64,000 nt of DNA from Fidelibacterota bacterium (GCA_016784025.1 JADHVL010000010.1:62001-126000), one strand, 5' to 3'; positions 28,698-37,436 are shown, counted from the first letter of the stretch. Program-made: numbers and translations. Notes: generated by a model not told the origin, from the letters alone.

Positions 28698-29876
28698 CTG
28701 AAAATAAATAGATGCATTCTTTTGCTTATTACGGTATCAGCCTTAATTGCTGAGACTTCATTAATAAATCATCCAGCAGCTACATTTTTAAAACCAACCG
28801 TTAAACTTTTTCCTATTTATGATAAAGAGTTGATAGGATTTATTGATTCAACGGGCGCAACAAGAATTCAGCCACAGTTTTCAATACTCATTAATGATAC
28901 AACTATTCGGTATATAGAATCGGCTACGGGGACCAAAATGCCATCAGTGCTCCCTTTTTACTTTCGAGAGGGCAAGCTGGTTCTGGGACAATCGGAGGCC
29001 TACTCTTTGCTTAAGCATGGTAACCATTACTCAATTATTAATGAAGCAGGTCGGATTGAAGCGGAAATGGTCTTGGAATGGATGGGAGAATTTAGCGAAG
29101 GCTATGCACCAGTTTGTCAGGCAAGAACATTTCTAGGAATAAAGATAGGTGAAAAGTGGGGTGCAATTGGTCACGATGGGCAGGTGCGAATAAAACCACA
29201 GTTTGATTATCTTGGTCCATTTTCAGAGGGCCTGGCAGTGGCGCGCAAGAAGAAACACTATGGTTTTGTTGATACTTCTGGTGCATGGCGCATCCCACCT
29301 GAATTTCAAGAATGTCGGCCCTTCCGGGAAGGTTTGGCTGCCATATCAGTTGATGGGAATTGGGGATATATAAATAAACAGGGCCAGCAAATAATTGAAA
29401 CAAGCGCTGATCGGGTCTGGGATTTTAACGATGGACGAGCCCGGGTCAGCGTTGCTGGACAATATGGATTTATAGATTCTGCTGGCGACTTTGTGGTAAG
29501 GCCGTCATTTGATTTTGCCCTGGATTACCAGGAAGGCTTGAGTTGTGTTTCACAAGATAGTAGTGGTGGATATATCGATCTGAATGGTCAGTGGGTAATC
29601 AGTCTTCAGTATGCAAATGTAGGTACATTTTCACAGGGTCTGGCCGCCGTGAAAGTAGGTGAGTTGTGGGGATATATCAATCTAGAGAATGAAATGGTCA
29701 TAGAACCACAATATCAACTGGCCTTCCCCTTTCAAGGTGGTTTAGGTATTGTCTGGGAAAATTTCCAGCCAGTCTATATAAATCCCAAGGGTGAAAAATT
29801 ATCCGTTCTCTATCTGGATGTAACACCAAAGCAGACTTTTTTTAAACGCTGGTTCACCTATCCCAAAACCCTATAG
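28698..29876 (+). CDS. Exported WG-repeat protein (probable CTG start)
   Basis: At least six WG repeats cover most of the protein, e.g. WGAIGHDGQVRIKPQFDYLG, YGFVDTSGAWRIPPEFQECR, WGYINKQGQQI and WGYINLENEMVIEPQYQLAF. Each repeat is a beta-hairpin unit of about 38 residues with the phrase FSEGLA. The first ATG/GTG/TTG in frame is TTG at 28722, but it would remove the positive end of the signal peptide. CTG at 28698 gives KINRCILLLITVSALIAETS and has a G-run 7 bases upstream, so I prefer it (392 residues). WG proteins are often surface or adaptor scaffolds; the target is unknown. Confidence 0.75.
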   Translation: MKINRCILLLITVSALIAETSLINHPAATFLKPTVKLFPIYDKELIGFIDSTGATRIQPQFSILINDTTIRYIESATGTKMPSVLPFYFREGKLVLGQSEAYSLLKHGNHYSIINEAGRIEAEMVLEWMGEFSEGYAPVCQARTFLGIKIGEKWGAIGHDGQVRIKPQFDYLGPFSEGLAVARKKKHYGFVDTSGAWRIPPEFQECRPFREGLAAISVDGNWGYINKQGQQIIETSADRVWDFNDGRARVSVAGQYGFIDSAGDFVVRPSFDFALDYQEGLSCVSQDSSGGYIDLNGQWVISLQYANVGTFSQGLAAVKVGELWGYINLENEMVIEPQYQLAFPFQGGLGIVWENFQPVYINPKGEKLSVLYLDVTPKQTFFKRWFTYPKTL

Positions 29877-29984
29877 ACAAACTTCTCCTCTTTTCAATCG
29901 ACACATCTGGTATTATTTTTACTCAGTTAACCGCAATTCCTGAATAACCTTTTCTTTTAATCCAAAGCAGTCTCATTTTATAAG

Positions 29985-32399
29985 ATGGAAAAAGCCATGT
30001 ATGTTGAAATTGTTTTCCCCCTGAGTCTTGATCAGGCCTTCACCTATTCTGTTCCTGAAGAGCTCAACGATGTCGTTCAGGTTGGCCAACGCGTAATTGC
30101 CTCGCTGGGTCGGCGCAAACAACAGGGCATGATCATAGGCGTCAAATCAGATCCACCTGCAGATTTCACCGGAAAGCTAAAAAGTTTTGAAAATATTGTA
30201 GATCCGGTACCCGTTTTTGATCTACATCTTATCAATCTTCTCAAATGGATGAGCCGCTATTATTTCACCCCACTTGGCAAAGTGATCCAATCCGCCATTC
30301 CCTCTGATGCTCGCATGAAAAAAGAAGTCATCATACAGCCCACAGCACTCTTACACGGAACAGATGAGTTTAGTAAATTTTTAAAAGCGAAGGGTCTGGC
30401 ACGTCTTTCAACCCTGAAAAGAAAATTCGGTGCAGACATTGCCGTGAACCAGGTTGCCCGTCTTCAAAGACAGGGTCTTTTAGAGCTTGAAAATGAATTT
30501 GAATTCAAAGGGAAAAGAGCTTCAAGTTACCTTGTTGTTCCAGATTTGGGTCGGGATTCAGAAATTCCCACCAATGCCAGAGCCCAGCAAAAAGCATTTG
30601 ATATTCTCAATGATTTTCCTGATGGAATACCTCTGGATAAGCTGCGGGATGACTATGAAGTTTACCGACCTATCATTCACAAACTAGCGGATCGTGGACT
30701 GGTGGCCTTGCAGGAAATTGAACCTGATATCGACCCACTGAAAGACTATCACCGACCACCACCGAAGACGGTTGAGTTGAACCACGAACAGGCTATTGCA
30801 CTAAATGAAGTAACTCGCTCTTTGGATGATCGTGTATTCACACCCTATCTGCTTTTTGGAGTTGCCGGGAGTGGGAAAACTGAAGTTTACTTAAATGCTA
30901 CTGCTCATACTCTACAACAAGGTCGGTCTGTCATTGTCCTGGTTCCTGAAATCGCCCTGGCACCTCAAATAGCCTATCGCTTTCAATCCCGCTTTGGGAA
31001 CATTGTGGCTCTCTGGCATTCAGGTCTAAAAGGGGCAGAACGACTATGGACCTGGCAGCAGATTCAGAAGAACAAATTTACCATTGTAGTGGGTGCCCGA
31101 TCAGCGGTTTTAACACCCCTGAAAGATCTGGGTCTTATCATTGTCGATGAGGAACAGGAGAACAGTTATAAACAACAGGACAATGAGCCTCGCTACCATG
31201 CCCGTGATGTGGCTTTGGTACGTGGTAAGGAAGAAAAAGCAGTGGTCTTATTGGGCTCGGCGACGCCTTCCCTGGAAACCTACTACAACCTGACTACCAA
31301 TCGCTATAAAGGACTCCATCTCACCAAGCGCTGGGAGAAAGCCAAGCCTCCACTGGTCGATCTAATCGATATGGGTGTTGAGCGGGAAGAATCTCGTGAT
31401 TATTCCAACCCCTTCTCCAGAAAGCTTGTTGATGCCATCAGAGAGACTTTGGAGAATGGTAAGCAGATCATTTTGTTTCAAAATCGTCGGGGTTATGCAC
31501 CGGTCATTACCTGTAGAGATTGCAACTGGACCATGGCTTGCCCCCATGATGATATTTCGCTGACCTATCATAAAATTGGCAACAAGATGCGGTGTCATTT
31601 TTGCGATTTTGAAGCACCCACGCCTGTGAGTTGCCCGGAGTGTCGCTCGCTAGAATTGAAATTTGGTGGCATGGGAACCCAGATGGTGGAAGAAGCTCTG
31701 GAGACTCAGTTCCCAGATGTACCAGTTTGTCGTATGGATATGGATACCACTCGGGGGAAAGGTGCTCACACCAAACTGTTGGGTGATTTCGCCCGAGGGC
31801 AGTACAAAATTCTGCTGGGAACCCAGATGATTGCCAAAGGTCTGGATTTTGAAAATGTTACCCTGGTTGGAGTGATAAATGCTGATTCAGGATTACACTT
31901 TCCAGATTTCAGGTCCCGGGAAAAAACCTTCCAATTGGTGTATCAGGTCTCGGGTAGATCTGGCCGTGGCGAGTTTCCTGGTCGTGTTGTTGTACAGAGT
32001 TGGATGCCAGATGATATTTCCATCCAGTGTGCCACCAGAAGTGATGTCAAACTCTTCTACAATGGGGAGCTAAACGATCGGGATCAACTCCAGTATCCAC
32101 CCTTTTCCAGAATGATATCATTTGGGTTTCAGGGGCGCTCCAGGGATGCTGTGATTCGATTGTCAGAGCGTGCCTCAGAATTGTTTAAAAATCAGAAGCT
32201 TGTTCAGTTATTGGGACCAGCACCTGCTATGATTGAAAAGAGTCACATGGGCTTTCACTGGAAACTTGTTTTGAAAACATCCAAGGCAGATGATCCAAGT
32301 GGAGGGGCTCTCCGACAGGCTGCAGCACAGATACTACAAACCACCCAGGACAAATATGTTCGCGTAACTGTAGATGTGGATCCATATCAAATCCTCTAG
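29985..32399 (+). CDS. priA: Primosomal protein N' (PriA helicase)
   Basis: An 804-residue PriA. The N-terminal 3'-DNA-binding domain begins MYVEIVFPLSLDQAFTYSVP. Walker A is GVAGSGKTEVYL and the DEAH-type box is IIVDEEQENSYK. The zinc-binding region has CRDCNWTMACPHDD and CHFCDFEAPTPVSCPECR. PriA restarts stalled replication forks and loads the helicase. Seven of the usual eight cysteines are present; the fourth (CPxC) reads CPHD, so one zinc site would be incomplete or use Asp. The gene is otherwise full length and in good frame. It has 4 additional residues before the conserved Met. Confidence 0.95.
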   Translation: MEKAMYVEIVFPLSLDQAFTYSVPEELNDVVQVGQRVIASLGRRKQQGMIIGVKSDPPADFTGKLKSFENIVDPVPVFDLHLINLLKWMSRYYFTPLGKVIQSAIPSDARMKKEVIIQPTALLHGTDEFSKFLKAKGLARLSTLKRKFGADIAVNQVARLQRQGLLELENEFEFKGKRASSYLVVPDLGRDSEIPTNARAQQKAFDILNDFPDGIPLDKLRDDYEVYRPIIHKLADRGLVALQEIEPDIDPLKDYHRPPPKTVELNHEQAIALNEVTRSLDDRVFTPYLLFGVAGSGKTEVYLNATAHTLQQGRSVIVLVPEIALAPQIAYRFQSRFGNIVALWHSGLKGAERLWTWQQIQKNKFTIVVGARSAVLTPLKDLGLIIVDEEQENSYKQQDNEPRYHARDVALVRGKEEKAVVLLGSATPSLETYYNLTTNRYKGLHLTKRWEKAKPPLVDLIDMGVEREESRDYSNPFSRKLVDAIRETLENGKQIILFQNRRGYAPVITCRDCNWTMACPHDDISLTYHKIGNKMRCHFCDFEAPTPVSCPECRSLELKFGGMGTQMVEEALETQFPDVPVCRMDMDTTRGKGAHTKLLGDFARGQYKILLGTQMIAKGLDFENVTLVGVINADSGLHFPDFRSREKTFQLVYQVSGRSGRGEFPGRVVVQSWMPDDISIQCATRSDVKLFYNGELNDRDQLQYPPFSRMISFGFQGRSRDAVIRLSERASELFKNQKLVQLLGPAPAMIEKSHMGFHWKLVLKTSKADDPSGGALRQAAAQILQTTQDKYVRVTVDVDPYQIL

Positions 32400-32463
32400 G
32401 CCTCTATAATAATATGAAAAGGTTTTCCATAACCCGAACCCTCATATCCACAAACGAAAATCA

Positions 32464-32937
32464 ATGCGTTTAAAAGGATATGATTATACGAAACCGGGAA
32501 AATATTATGTTACTATTGTGACAAAAAAACATAAACATCTGTTTGGTCACATTGAAAAAGGTTCGATGCAGTTAAATGAATCTGGTCTCATTGTTAAACA
32601 GTCATGGGAATGGCTGGAAAATCAATATGATTATGTAGATTTGGATGAATTCATTGTCATGCCCGACCACCTCCACGGGATAATGATTTTACGTAAAGAT
32701 AGAGGTGTTTCGCGAAACACCTCTGCTGAAATTGCCACCAAACGCAAGTCTTTGGGTCGCCTCATAGGTGCATTTAAAACTGTTTCAACCAAACAATTAA
32801 ATCAAATCCACAAAACCCCCGGAGTTAAATTGTGGCAACGGGATTTCCATGACCAGGTCATTAGAGGTAGTGAGGATTTGGACAGAATTCGCCGATACAT
32901 AATAGATAACCCCAAAAAATGGAATAGTGATGCGTAG
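32464..32937 (+). CDS. REP-associated tyrosine transposase (RAYT, Y1_Tnp family)
   Basis: A 157-residue protein with the Y1 HUH motif VMPDHLHGIMIL (two His for metal, residues about 68-72) and the catalytic tyrosine in RIRRYIIDNPKKW near the C terminus. Other RAYT marks are GKYYVTIVTKKHKHLFG and LGRLIGAFKTVSTK. RAYTs are single-copy, vertically inherited transposase relatives linked to REP palindromes. The coding frame contains a perfect 24-base palindrome (32701-32724) that reads through in frame. The stop overlaps the next gene's start by eight bases, unusual for an insertion element. Confidence 0.85.
   Translation: MRLKGYDYTKPGKYYVTIVTKKHKHLFGHIEKGSMQLNESGLIVKQSWEWLENQYDYVDLDEFIVMPDHLHGIMILRKDRGVSRNTSAEIATKRKSLGRLIGAFKTVSTKQLNQIHKTPGVKLWQRDFHDQVIRGSEDLDRIRRYIIDNPKKWNSDA
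32701..32724. repeat. Perfect 24-base palindrome inside the RAYT gene
   Basis: AGAGGTGTTTCG is followed at once by its exact reverse complement. It lies in frame in a region that varies in the family, between the HUH motif and the basic segment, and encodes RGVSRNTS. It looks like a REP unit carried within its own putative transposase gene. Confidence 0.85.
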
Positions 32938-33817
32938 CAGAAATATTTTTCTAATACTGGCATCGCAATTGATACTGGTAGGATTGATTTATTCCCAACC
33001 CATTATTTATAAATCAGGAAAAATCACACTGTTCTCCGATCGAGGTGATACAACCTTGTTGATGAAGGCCCATAGATTAATCCTGGAAGAGCAACAATAC
33101 TACCAGGCTCTATTTGGTTTAAGTCTCGACAAAGAGCTGGAAATTCGATTTTACTATAATCCTGATAAAGTGGGTTCTCGCTTACATAGCGTTCCATACT
33201 GGAGTGCCGGAATAGCCAGAGCGGGTTCAGAAATTTTGATTTATGGAAGAAATCGTAATCAATGGCTTTCAACACTAAAACACGAGCTTTTCCATGCCCT
33301 TCTAGGACAAAATGAGGTGAGTATCCCGGTCTGGTTGAACGAAGGTCTGGCGCAATGGCATGCTGGTCAGATGGACTGGGGTGGATTTATGGAGCTGGGG
33401 ACAGCCACAGCAAGGGGGTATCTCATCCCTTTGGTTGACCTGGATGTAATTCTGAGCTATAATCACAAACGTGCGAACCTGGCTTATGCCCAGGCTTTAG
33501 ACGCCACCCGGTTTCTGATCAAGCGACATGGAGAATCTATTTTACCCTATCTGCTCCGTGCAGATGAACTTGGTTACCGAGAGCGATTTAGGGCTGAGAC
33601 TGGTGAAGACTTAATCAACTTTGAAATCGCCTGGCGAGAGAAGCTGGAAGAACAATTCTGGTTTTTTAAGATTTCACGTATCCCAGGCGTTCTCTGGGCG
33701 GTATCGCCGCTCATTGTCGTCCTGGCCTGGTATCTCAAACGCCGCAGGGGCAAAAAGAAAATGGAAGAATGGGACCAGGAAGAATCTGTTCAAGATGAGC
33801 CCAAGTATTTTGCCTGA
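32930..33817 (+). CDS. Membrane-anchored gluzincin metallopeptidase (peptidase MA-like)
   Basis: A 295-residue protein (ATG 32930; GTG 32927 is possible). A signal peptide or N-terminal helix (IFLILASQLILVGLIYSQ) leads to an extracytoplasmic domain. The zinc motif HExxH is KHELFHALLG, about residues 117-126. A second glutamate lies in VWLNEGLAQWHAG, the gluzincin pattern. A C-terminal membrane helix (VLWAVSPLIVVLAWYL) is followed by a basic cytoplasmic stop. It should cut peptides at the outer face of the inner membrane. The substrate is unknown. It overlaps RAYT by eight bases, so its translation may be coupled. Confidence 0.75.
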   Translation: MRSRNIFLILASQLILVGLIYSQPIIYKSGKITLFSDRGDTTLLMKAHRLILEEQQYYQALFGLSLDKELEIRFYYNPDKVGSRLHSVPYWSAGIARAGSEILIYGRNRNQWLSTLKHELFHALLGQNEVSIPVWLNEGLAQWHAGQMDWGGFMELGTATARGYLIPLVDLDVILSYNHKRANLAYAQALDATRFLIKRHGESILPYLLRADELGYRERFRAETGEDLINFEIAWREKLEEQFWFFKISRIPGVLWAVSPLIVVLAWYLKRRRGKKKMEEWDQEESVQDEPKYFA

Positions 33818-33911
33818 TCCAAGCACTCCGAAACCTATTTTCAGCGAACAAAGTGAGCCAAATTGGTTTCCAGACAGCGTGAAGATATTAGCTCTTGGAC
33901 GGGTTGAGGTT

Positions 33912-33957
33912 AAACCAATTTAGCCCCCTACGGGGATCGGGAAATTGGTTTCTCTTT
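33912..33957 (+). terminator. Intrinsic terminator after the metallopeptidase gene
   Basis: AAACCAATTT (33912-33921) pairs with AAATTGGTTT (33942-33951), with an inner CCCC/GGGG pairing, followed by CTCTTT. It closes the priA-RAYT-peptidase unit before the TPR gene. Confidence 0.7.
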
Positions 33958-34013
33958 GACCGAATCTATCACATATTAGAAATCTACACCGGGGGCACAG
34001 CTAGGAGAAGACT

Positions 34014-34901
34014 ATGAAAAATTCAATCATTATACTGTTGATTGGTGTGCTATTTAGTGGGTTGGCTATGGGTCAAGAGACACCTGACCCGCGAATAGAA
34101 CAGGCACAGCAGCTAGAGGTTGAAAAAAAGTTCAAAGAAGCATTTAAGCTCTACGAGAAAATTCACAAAACCGCTCCGGAAGATAACGCGCTTACCTTCA
34201 AGCTGGCTGGAATGGCTCACACATCAAAAAACTATAAAAAAGCAATTAAATATTATGAGAAACTTGCACCTAATGGAAATCCAACGGTGCTTTATAATCT
34301 GGCTTGCTCCTATGCCATGCGCGGGAAGGAAAAGAAGGCCCTGGAGGCTCTTGAGTCAGCTGTAGACAAAGGTTTTATACAGCTCGGCCTCATGAAAACC
34401 GATCCTGACCTGTCCAGCATCAGAGACAGTGAGAAATTTGAAATGATTGCCAGCTCTGTAAAATCGATTGAGAATGAACCTGAAGCTCAAAAGTTTGATT
34501 TCTGGGTGGGCGAATGGAATGTTTATGGCCTGAATGATGCGAAGGTCGGCGAAAGTACTATTCAAAAAATTCTTAACGGCAATGTCATCCTTGAGAATTG
34601 GAATGGAGCAGGTGGTTTTACTGGAAAAAGCTTTAACCATTACCACATGGATTCAGGCCGCTGGATTCAGTACTGGGTGGATCAAAGCTCAGGCAGGATT
34701 TATTTCGAAGGAAACTTTGACCCTGAGCAAAACGCTATGGTCTACTATGAACAGGTAGATAAAGATTCAGAAAAACCCTTACGACGTCTCACCTTTTTCG
34801 ATATTTCCCCGGACAGTGTAAGACAGTATTCTCAGCTAAGTTCAGACTATGGAAAAAACTGGAATGTGGAATATGATTTTATGTATGTGAGAAAACCATA
34901 G
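34014..34901 (+). CDS. Secreted TPR protein with DUF1579-like C-terminal domain
   Basis: A 295-residue protein with a clean signal peptide (1-21, ending LAMGQ) and an AGGAGAAG ribosome site. TPR repeats cover about 25-120 (FKEAFKLYEKIHKTAPEDNA, YKKAIKYYEKLAPNGNPTVL, KKALEALESAVDKGF). The C-terminal beta-rich domain (about 155-293) begins FDFWVGEWNVYG, a motif typical of DUF1579-like lipocalin-shaped domains. The combination suggests a periplasmic binding protein. The ligand is unknown. It ends 9 bases before the next gene, so the two likely form an operon. Confidence 0.7.
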   Translation: MKNSIIILLIGVLFSGLAMGQETPDPRIEQAQQLEVEKKFKEAFKLYEKIHKTAPEDNALTFKLAGMAHTSKNYKKAIKYYEKLAPNGNPTVLYNLACSYAMRGKEKKALEALESAVDKGFIQLGLMKTDPDLSSIRDSEKFEMIASSVKSIENEPEAQKFDFWVGEWNVYGLNDAKVGESTIQKILNGNVILENWNGAGGFTGKSFNHYHMDSGRWIQYWVDQSSGRIYFEGNFDPEQNAMVYYEQVDKDSEKPLRRLTFFDISPDSVRQYSQLSSDYGKNWNVEYDFMYVRKP

Positions 34902-34910
34902 GAAAAACCC

Positions 34911-35561
34911 ATGACCACTACCGTTTCAGTAATCGGATCAACTGGTTTAATTGGCTTAGAATTTCTCAGCAATATTGCTGAAGGTGAGTACCAGAAAGTA
35001 ACTGCTATAACCCGTCGTCAGATTCCATCACTGTCCAGTAAGGCTTTTATCCACCAGGCGACCCACAGCTTTGAAGATCTTGAAAGCATGCGCCCTGATC
35101 TAAAATCGGATGTGTTGGTCTGCACACTGGGCACCACAATTAAAACCGCCGGATCACAAGAGCGCTTCACCAGGATTGATCATGATATCCCCCTGGCGCT
35201 GGCAAAAATTGCTCGCGAGGAAGGCTGCAATACCTTCATCCTGGTGTCATCCATAGGTGCTGATGCCAACTCAAGTGTCTTCTACAGCCGTGTTAAAGGT
35301 CAACTGGAGGAGGCTCTCAAGGCAGTGGGCTTTCCGCGATTGCACATCCTGAGACCCAGTCTTTTATTAGGAGAACGACAAGAAAGTCGCCCGGGTGAAT
35401 TTTTGGGTAAACTCGTCATGCAGCCTTTGTCTTTCCTCATTCCCTGGAAATACAAACCCATCCATGCCCGCACGCTAGCAGCGAAAATGCACGAGATAAT
35501 TGTTGCTGGAGAGACGGGAATCAGAACCTGGTCAGGCAAAGAACTTTTTCATAAAAATTGA
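34911..35561 (+). CDS. NAD(P)-binding atypical SDR (HTATIP2-like)
   Basis: A 216-residue Rossmann-fold protein. The nucleotide-binding motif is VIGSTGLIGLEFL (GxxGxxG, residues 7-19). Later marks are LVCTLGTTIKTAGS and FILVSSIGADANSSVFYSRVKG (given in parts: LVSSIGA and FYSRVKG), with Tyr and Lys placed like the YxxxK of atypical SDRs, then LHILRPSLLLG. It resembles the HTATIP2/oxidoreductase group that binds NADPH; no reaction can be assigned. It sits just after the secreted TPR gene but has no signal peptide, so it is cytoplasmic. Confidence 0.8.
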   Translation: MTTTVSVIGSTGLIGLEFLSNIAEGEYQKVTAITRRQIPSLSSKAFIHQATHSFEDLESMRPDLKSDVLVCTLGTTIKTAGSQERFTRIDHDIPLALAKIAREEGCNTFILVSSIGADANSSVFYSRVKGQLEEALKAVGFPRLHILRPSLLLGERQESRPGEFLGKLVMQPLSFLIPWKYKPIHARTLAAKMHEIIVAGETGIRTWSGKELFHKN

Positions 35562-35662
35562 TCCAGAACACACACTTGATTTATCTGTGAGCCCCAGCAC
35601 AACATGAAGGGCTCTATCTTCACATATTGTCTTCAGGCGGGGCAAAACTGGAGGATGGAGAA

Positions 35663-35746
35663 ATGGATGATAACAAACAGTACGGTTTTCAACTGTTTAT
35701 TCTTATTGCCACGTTAGTCCTGGTTGTGGGTATCACCCGACTGTAA
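35663..35746 (+). CDS. 27-residue single-span membrane peptide
   Basis: ATG 35663 to TAA 35746 encodes MDDNKQYGFQ followed by a hydrophobic helix (LFILIATLVLVVGI) and ending TRL. GGAGG at 35650-35654 lies 8 bases before the ATG, a good ribosome site. The charge pattern (acidic N terminus, Arg after the helix) suits a real single-pass peptide. It is preceded by a 100-base gap after the SDR-like gene. No homologue is recognised; it may be a small regulator of a membrane complex. Confidence 0.5.
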   Translation: MDDNKQYGFQLFILIATLVLVVGITRL

Positions 35747-35793
35747 AAACTTTTTGCGGGCTTTCTGACTGAGTCAACTACGGTATAAGGGAC

Positions 35794-36582
35794 TTAGTCC
35801 GGGTTAAATATTATTTCAGTAAGCCGGAGAAATTCCAAAGGACTGAGTTGCTCAGGCCGCAAATTCAGATCAAACTGATCCTCAATACTTTCCCTGTCCG
35901 TTAAAATTGATTTCAGGCTGTTCCGCAAAGTTTTTCGCCGCTGATTGAATGCAGTTCTGACCACCTGTCTCAAGTGAGGTTCAAGCTCAGCTGAAACAGG
36001 ATTGTGCTGGTCAAATGAAAAGCGAATAAAACAGGAATCCACATCAGGCATCGGGTAAAACACATGGCGACTGATATCGAAGAGATATTCGGTTTTGGCA
36101 AAGAGAGCAGCATAAACAGAAAGAATTCCATACACTTTGGATCCATGGGGCGCAATCAAGCGCTTGCCCACCTCTTTTTGCATGAGAAAGTGGACATCCC
36201 TAATGCGTTCATGATGCTCAAAAGCCTGGAGTATCAACTGAGATGTGATGTAATAGGGGATATTACCCATGAGTCGAAAATCATTGAGTTCTGCTGGAGG
36301 CGACCATTTCAGGAAGTCCTTATGCTCATATGAGAAAGAAGGGATATCATTTTGAATGGGCTCAAGATATTCATCCATGCGAGGATCGATTTCTATGGCA
36401 TGAAGCTGTTTCACCCGGGCTGCGAAAAGACGGGTAAGCGCCCCTGATCCAGGACCAATTTCTACCATGATATCATCTGCCTGAGGATTCACCGTCCGCA
36501 CAAGTTTGTCCAACATGGCTGGATCAATGATGAAATTTTGACCCCATTTTTTCAGGGCATATAAATCAGGTTTTAAACCCAT
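35794..36582 (-). CDS. rsmA: 16S rRNA dimethyladenosine transferase (KsgA)
   Basis: A 262-residue enzyme of normal length that dimethylates two adjacent adenosines near the 3' end of 16S rRNA. The SAM site is VEIGPGSGALTRLF (about residues 40-53) and the catalytic loop is NIPYYIT (NxPY). The start is KKWGQNFIIDPAMLDKLV and the C-terminal domain has FNQRRKTLRNSLK. It lies downstream of tatD on the same strand; the 63-base gap holds a 20-base palindrome. Confidence 0.96.
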   Translation of the reverse strand: MGLKPDLYALKKWGQNFIIDPAMLDKLVRTVNPQADDIMVEIGPGSGALTRLFAARVKQLHAIEIDPRMDEYLEPIQNDIPSFSYEHKDFLKWSPPAELNDFRLMGNIPYYITSQLILQAFEHHERIRDVHFLMQKEVGKRLIAPHGSKVYGILSVYAALFAKTEYLFDISRHVFYPMPDVDSCFIRFSFDQHNPVSAELEPHLRQVVRTAFNQRRKTLRNSLKSILTDRESIEDQFDLNLRPEQLSPLEFLRLTEIIFNPD

Positions 36583-36599
36583 TTTTCAGAATTCCGTGG

Positions 36600-36619
36600 G
36601 GACGCAGCATGCTGCGTCC
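36600..36619. repeat. Perfect 20-base intergenic palindrome
   Basis: GGACGCAGCA is followed by its reverse complement TGCTGCGTCC in the gap between tatD and rsmA. Palindromes of this GC-rich form are typical REP-like repeats. The window contains a RAYT gene that could have spread such units. Confidence 0.7.
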
Positions 36620-36645
36620 GTACAATCGCAGAGATAAAAATGTCT

Positions 36646-37422
36646 TTACAGGCTATCATTAAGTCCAAAGAAGGATACTGCATTTTCGGTGGTTATTTTA
36701 GCTAGCATTTCGATATCCATGTTCCGCAATGATGCGATTTTTTCAGCAATATGAGGGATGTATTTAGGTTCGTTAGGACGTTTGCCGCGATGGGGGACAG
36801 GTGTGAGAAAAGGGCTATCGGTCTCCAGCAGGAGACGTTCCAGGGGCATCCGTGTCGCCACATCCTGAACGGCTTCATTTTTCTTAAATGTCACAGTCCC
36901 GGTGAAGGAGATGTGGTACCCTTTATCCAGAAGCGGTTTGGCTATTTCCCAGGGAGACGGCCAGCAGTGAAAAACGCCAGATGCGTTTCCATGTTCGAGA
37001 ATTTGCTGAACGATATCCTGGTCTGCTCCACGGTTATGAATAATTGCCGGTTTGCCCGTGGCCAATGCCAGATCAAGATGATCTCGAAAGAAGATTTTTT
37101 GAACATCGGCAGGGGAGTCATCCCAATAATAATCCAGGCCTGTTTCACCCACAGCCACTACTTTTGGATGAGAGAGCATGTCGACAATCTCTTTCTCCCA
37201 GTTTTCAGGTGCTTTTGAACAATCATTGGGGTGAATCCCGGTGGCAGCAAAGATCTGAGGGTGGTCCTCAGCCAGACGGATAGCGATTTCAGATGTGGGG
37301 AGGTCAATTCCCACCACAACCATTTTGTGGATACCCTGTTCTGCAGCAGCGTCTAGAACCTCGTTTGTTCTATCCAACAAGGGCTCTATGTTTAGGTGAC
37401 AGTGGGTATCTATGAAGTTCAT
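36646..37422 (-). CDS. tatD: TatD-family metal-dependent deoxyribonuclease
   Basis: A 258-residue TIM-barrel hydrolase. Metal ligands are visible in FIDTHCHLN (residues 3-11), the Glu in VAVGETGLDYYW (with the second-shell Asp), IIHNRGA and VFHCW, and the last Asp in LLETDSPFLTP. TatD proteins are 3'-5' exonucleases on DNA/RNA ends and can remove damaged nucleotides. The gene lies between metG and rsmA, a very common order in bacteria. It begins 59 bases after the metG stop, past a terminator. Confidence 0.92.
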   Translation of the reverse strand: MNFIDTHCHLNIEPLLDRTNEVLDAAAEQGIHKMVVVGIDLPTSEIAIRLAEDHPQIFAATGIHPNDCSKAPENWEKEIVDMLSHPKVVAVGETGLDYYWDDSPADVQKIFFRDHLDLALATGKPAIIHNRGADQDIVQQILEHGNASGVFHCWPSPWEIAKPLLDKGYHISFTGTVTFKKNEAVQDVATRMPLERLLLETDSPFLTPVPHRGKRPNEPKYIPHIAEKIASLRNMDIEMLAKITTENAVSFFGLNDSL

Positions 37423-37436
37423 AAGGAAAATTACAT

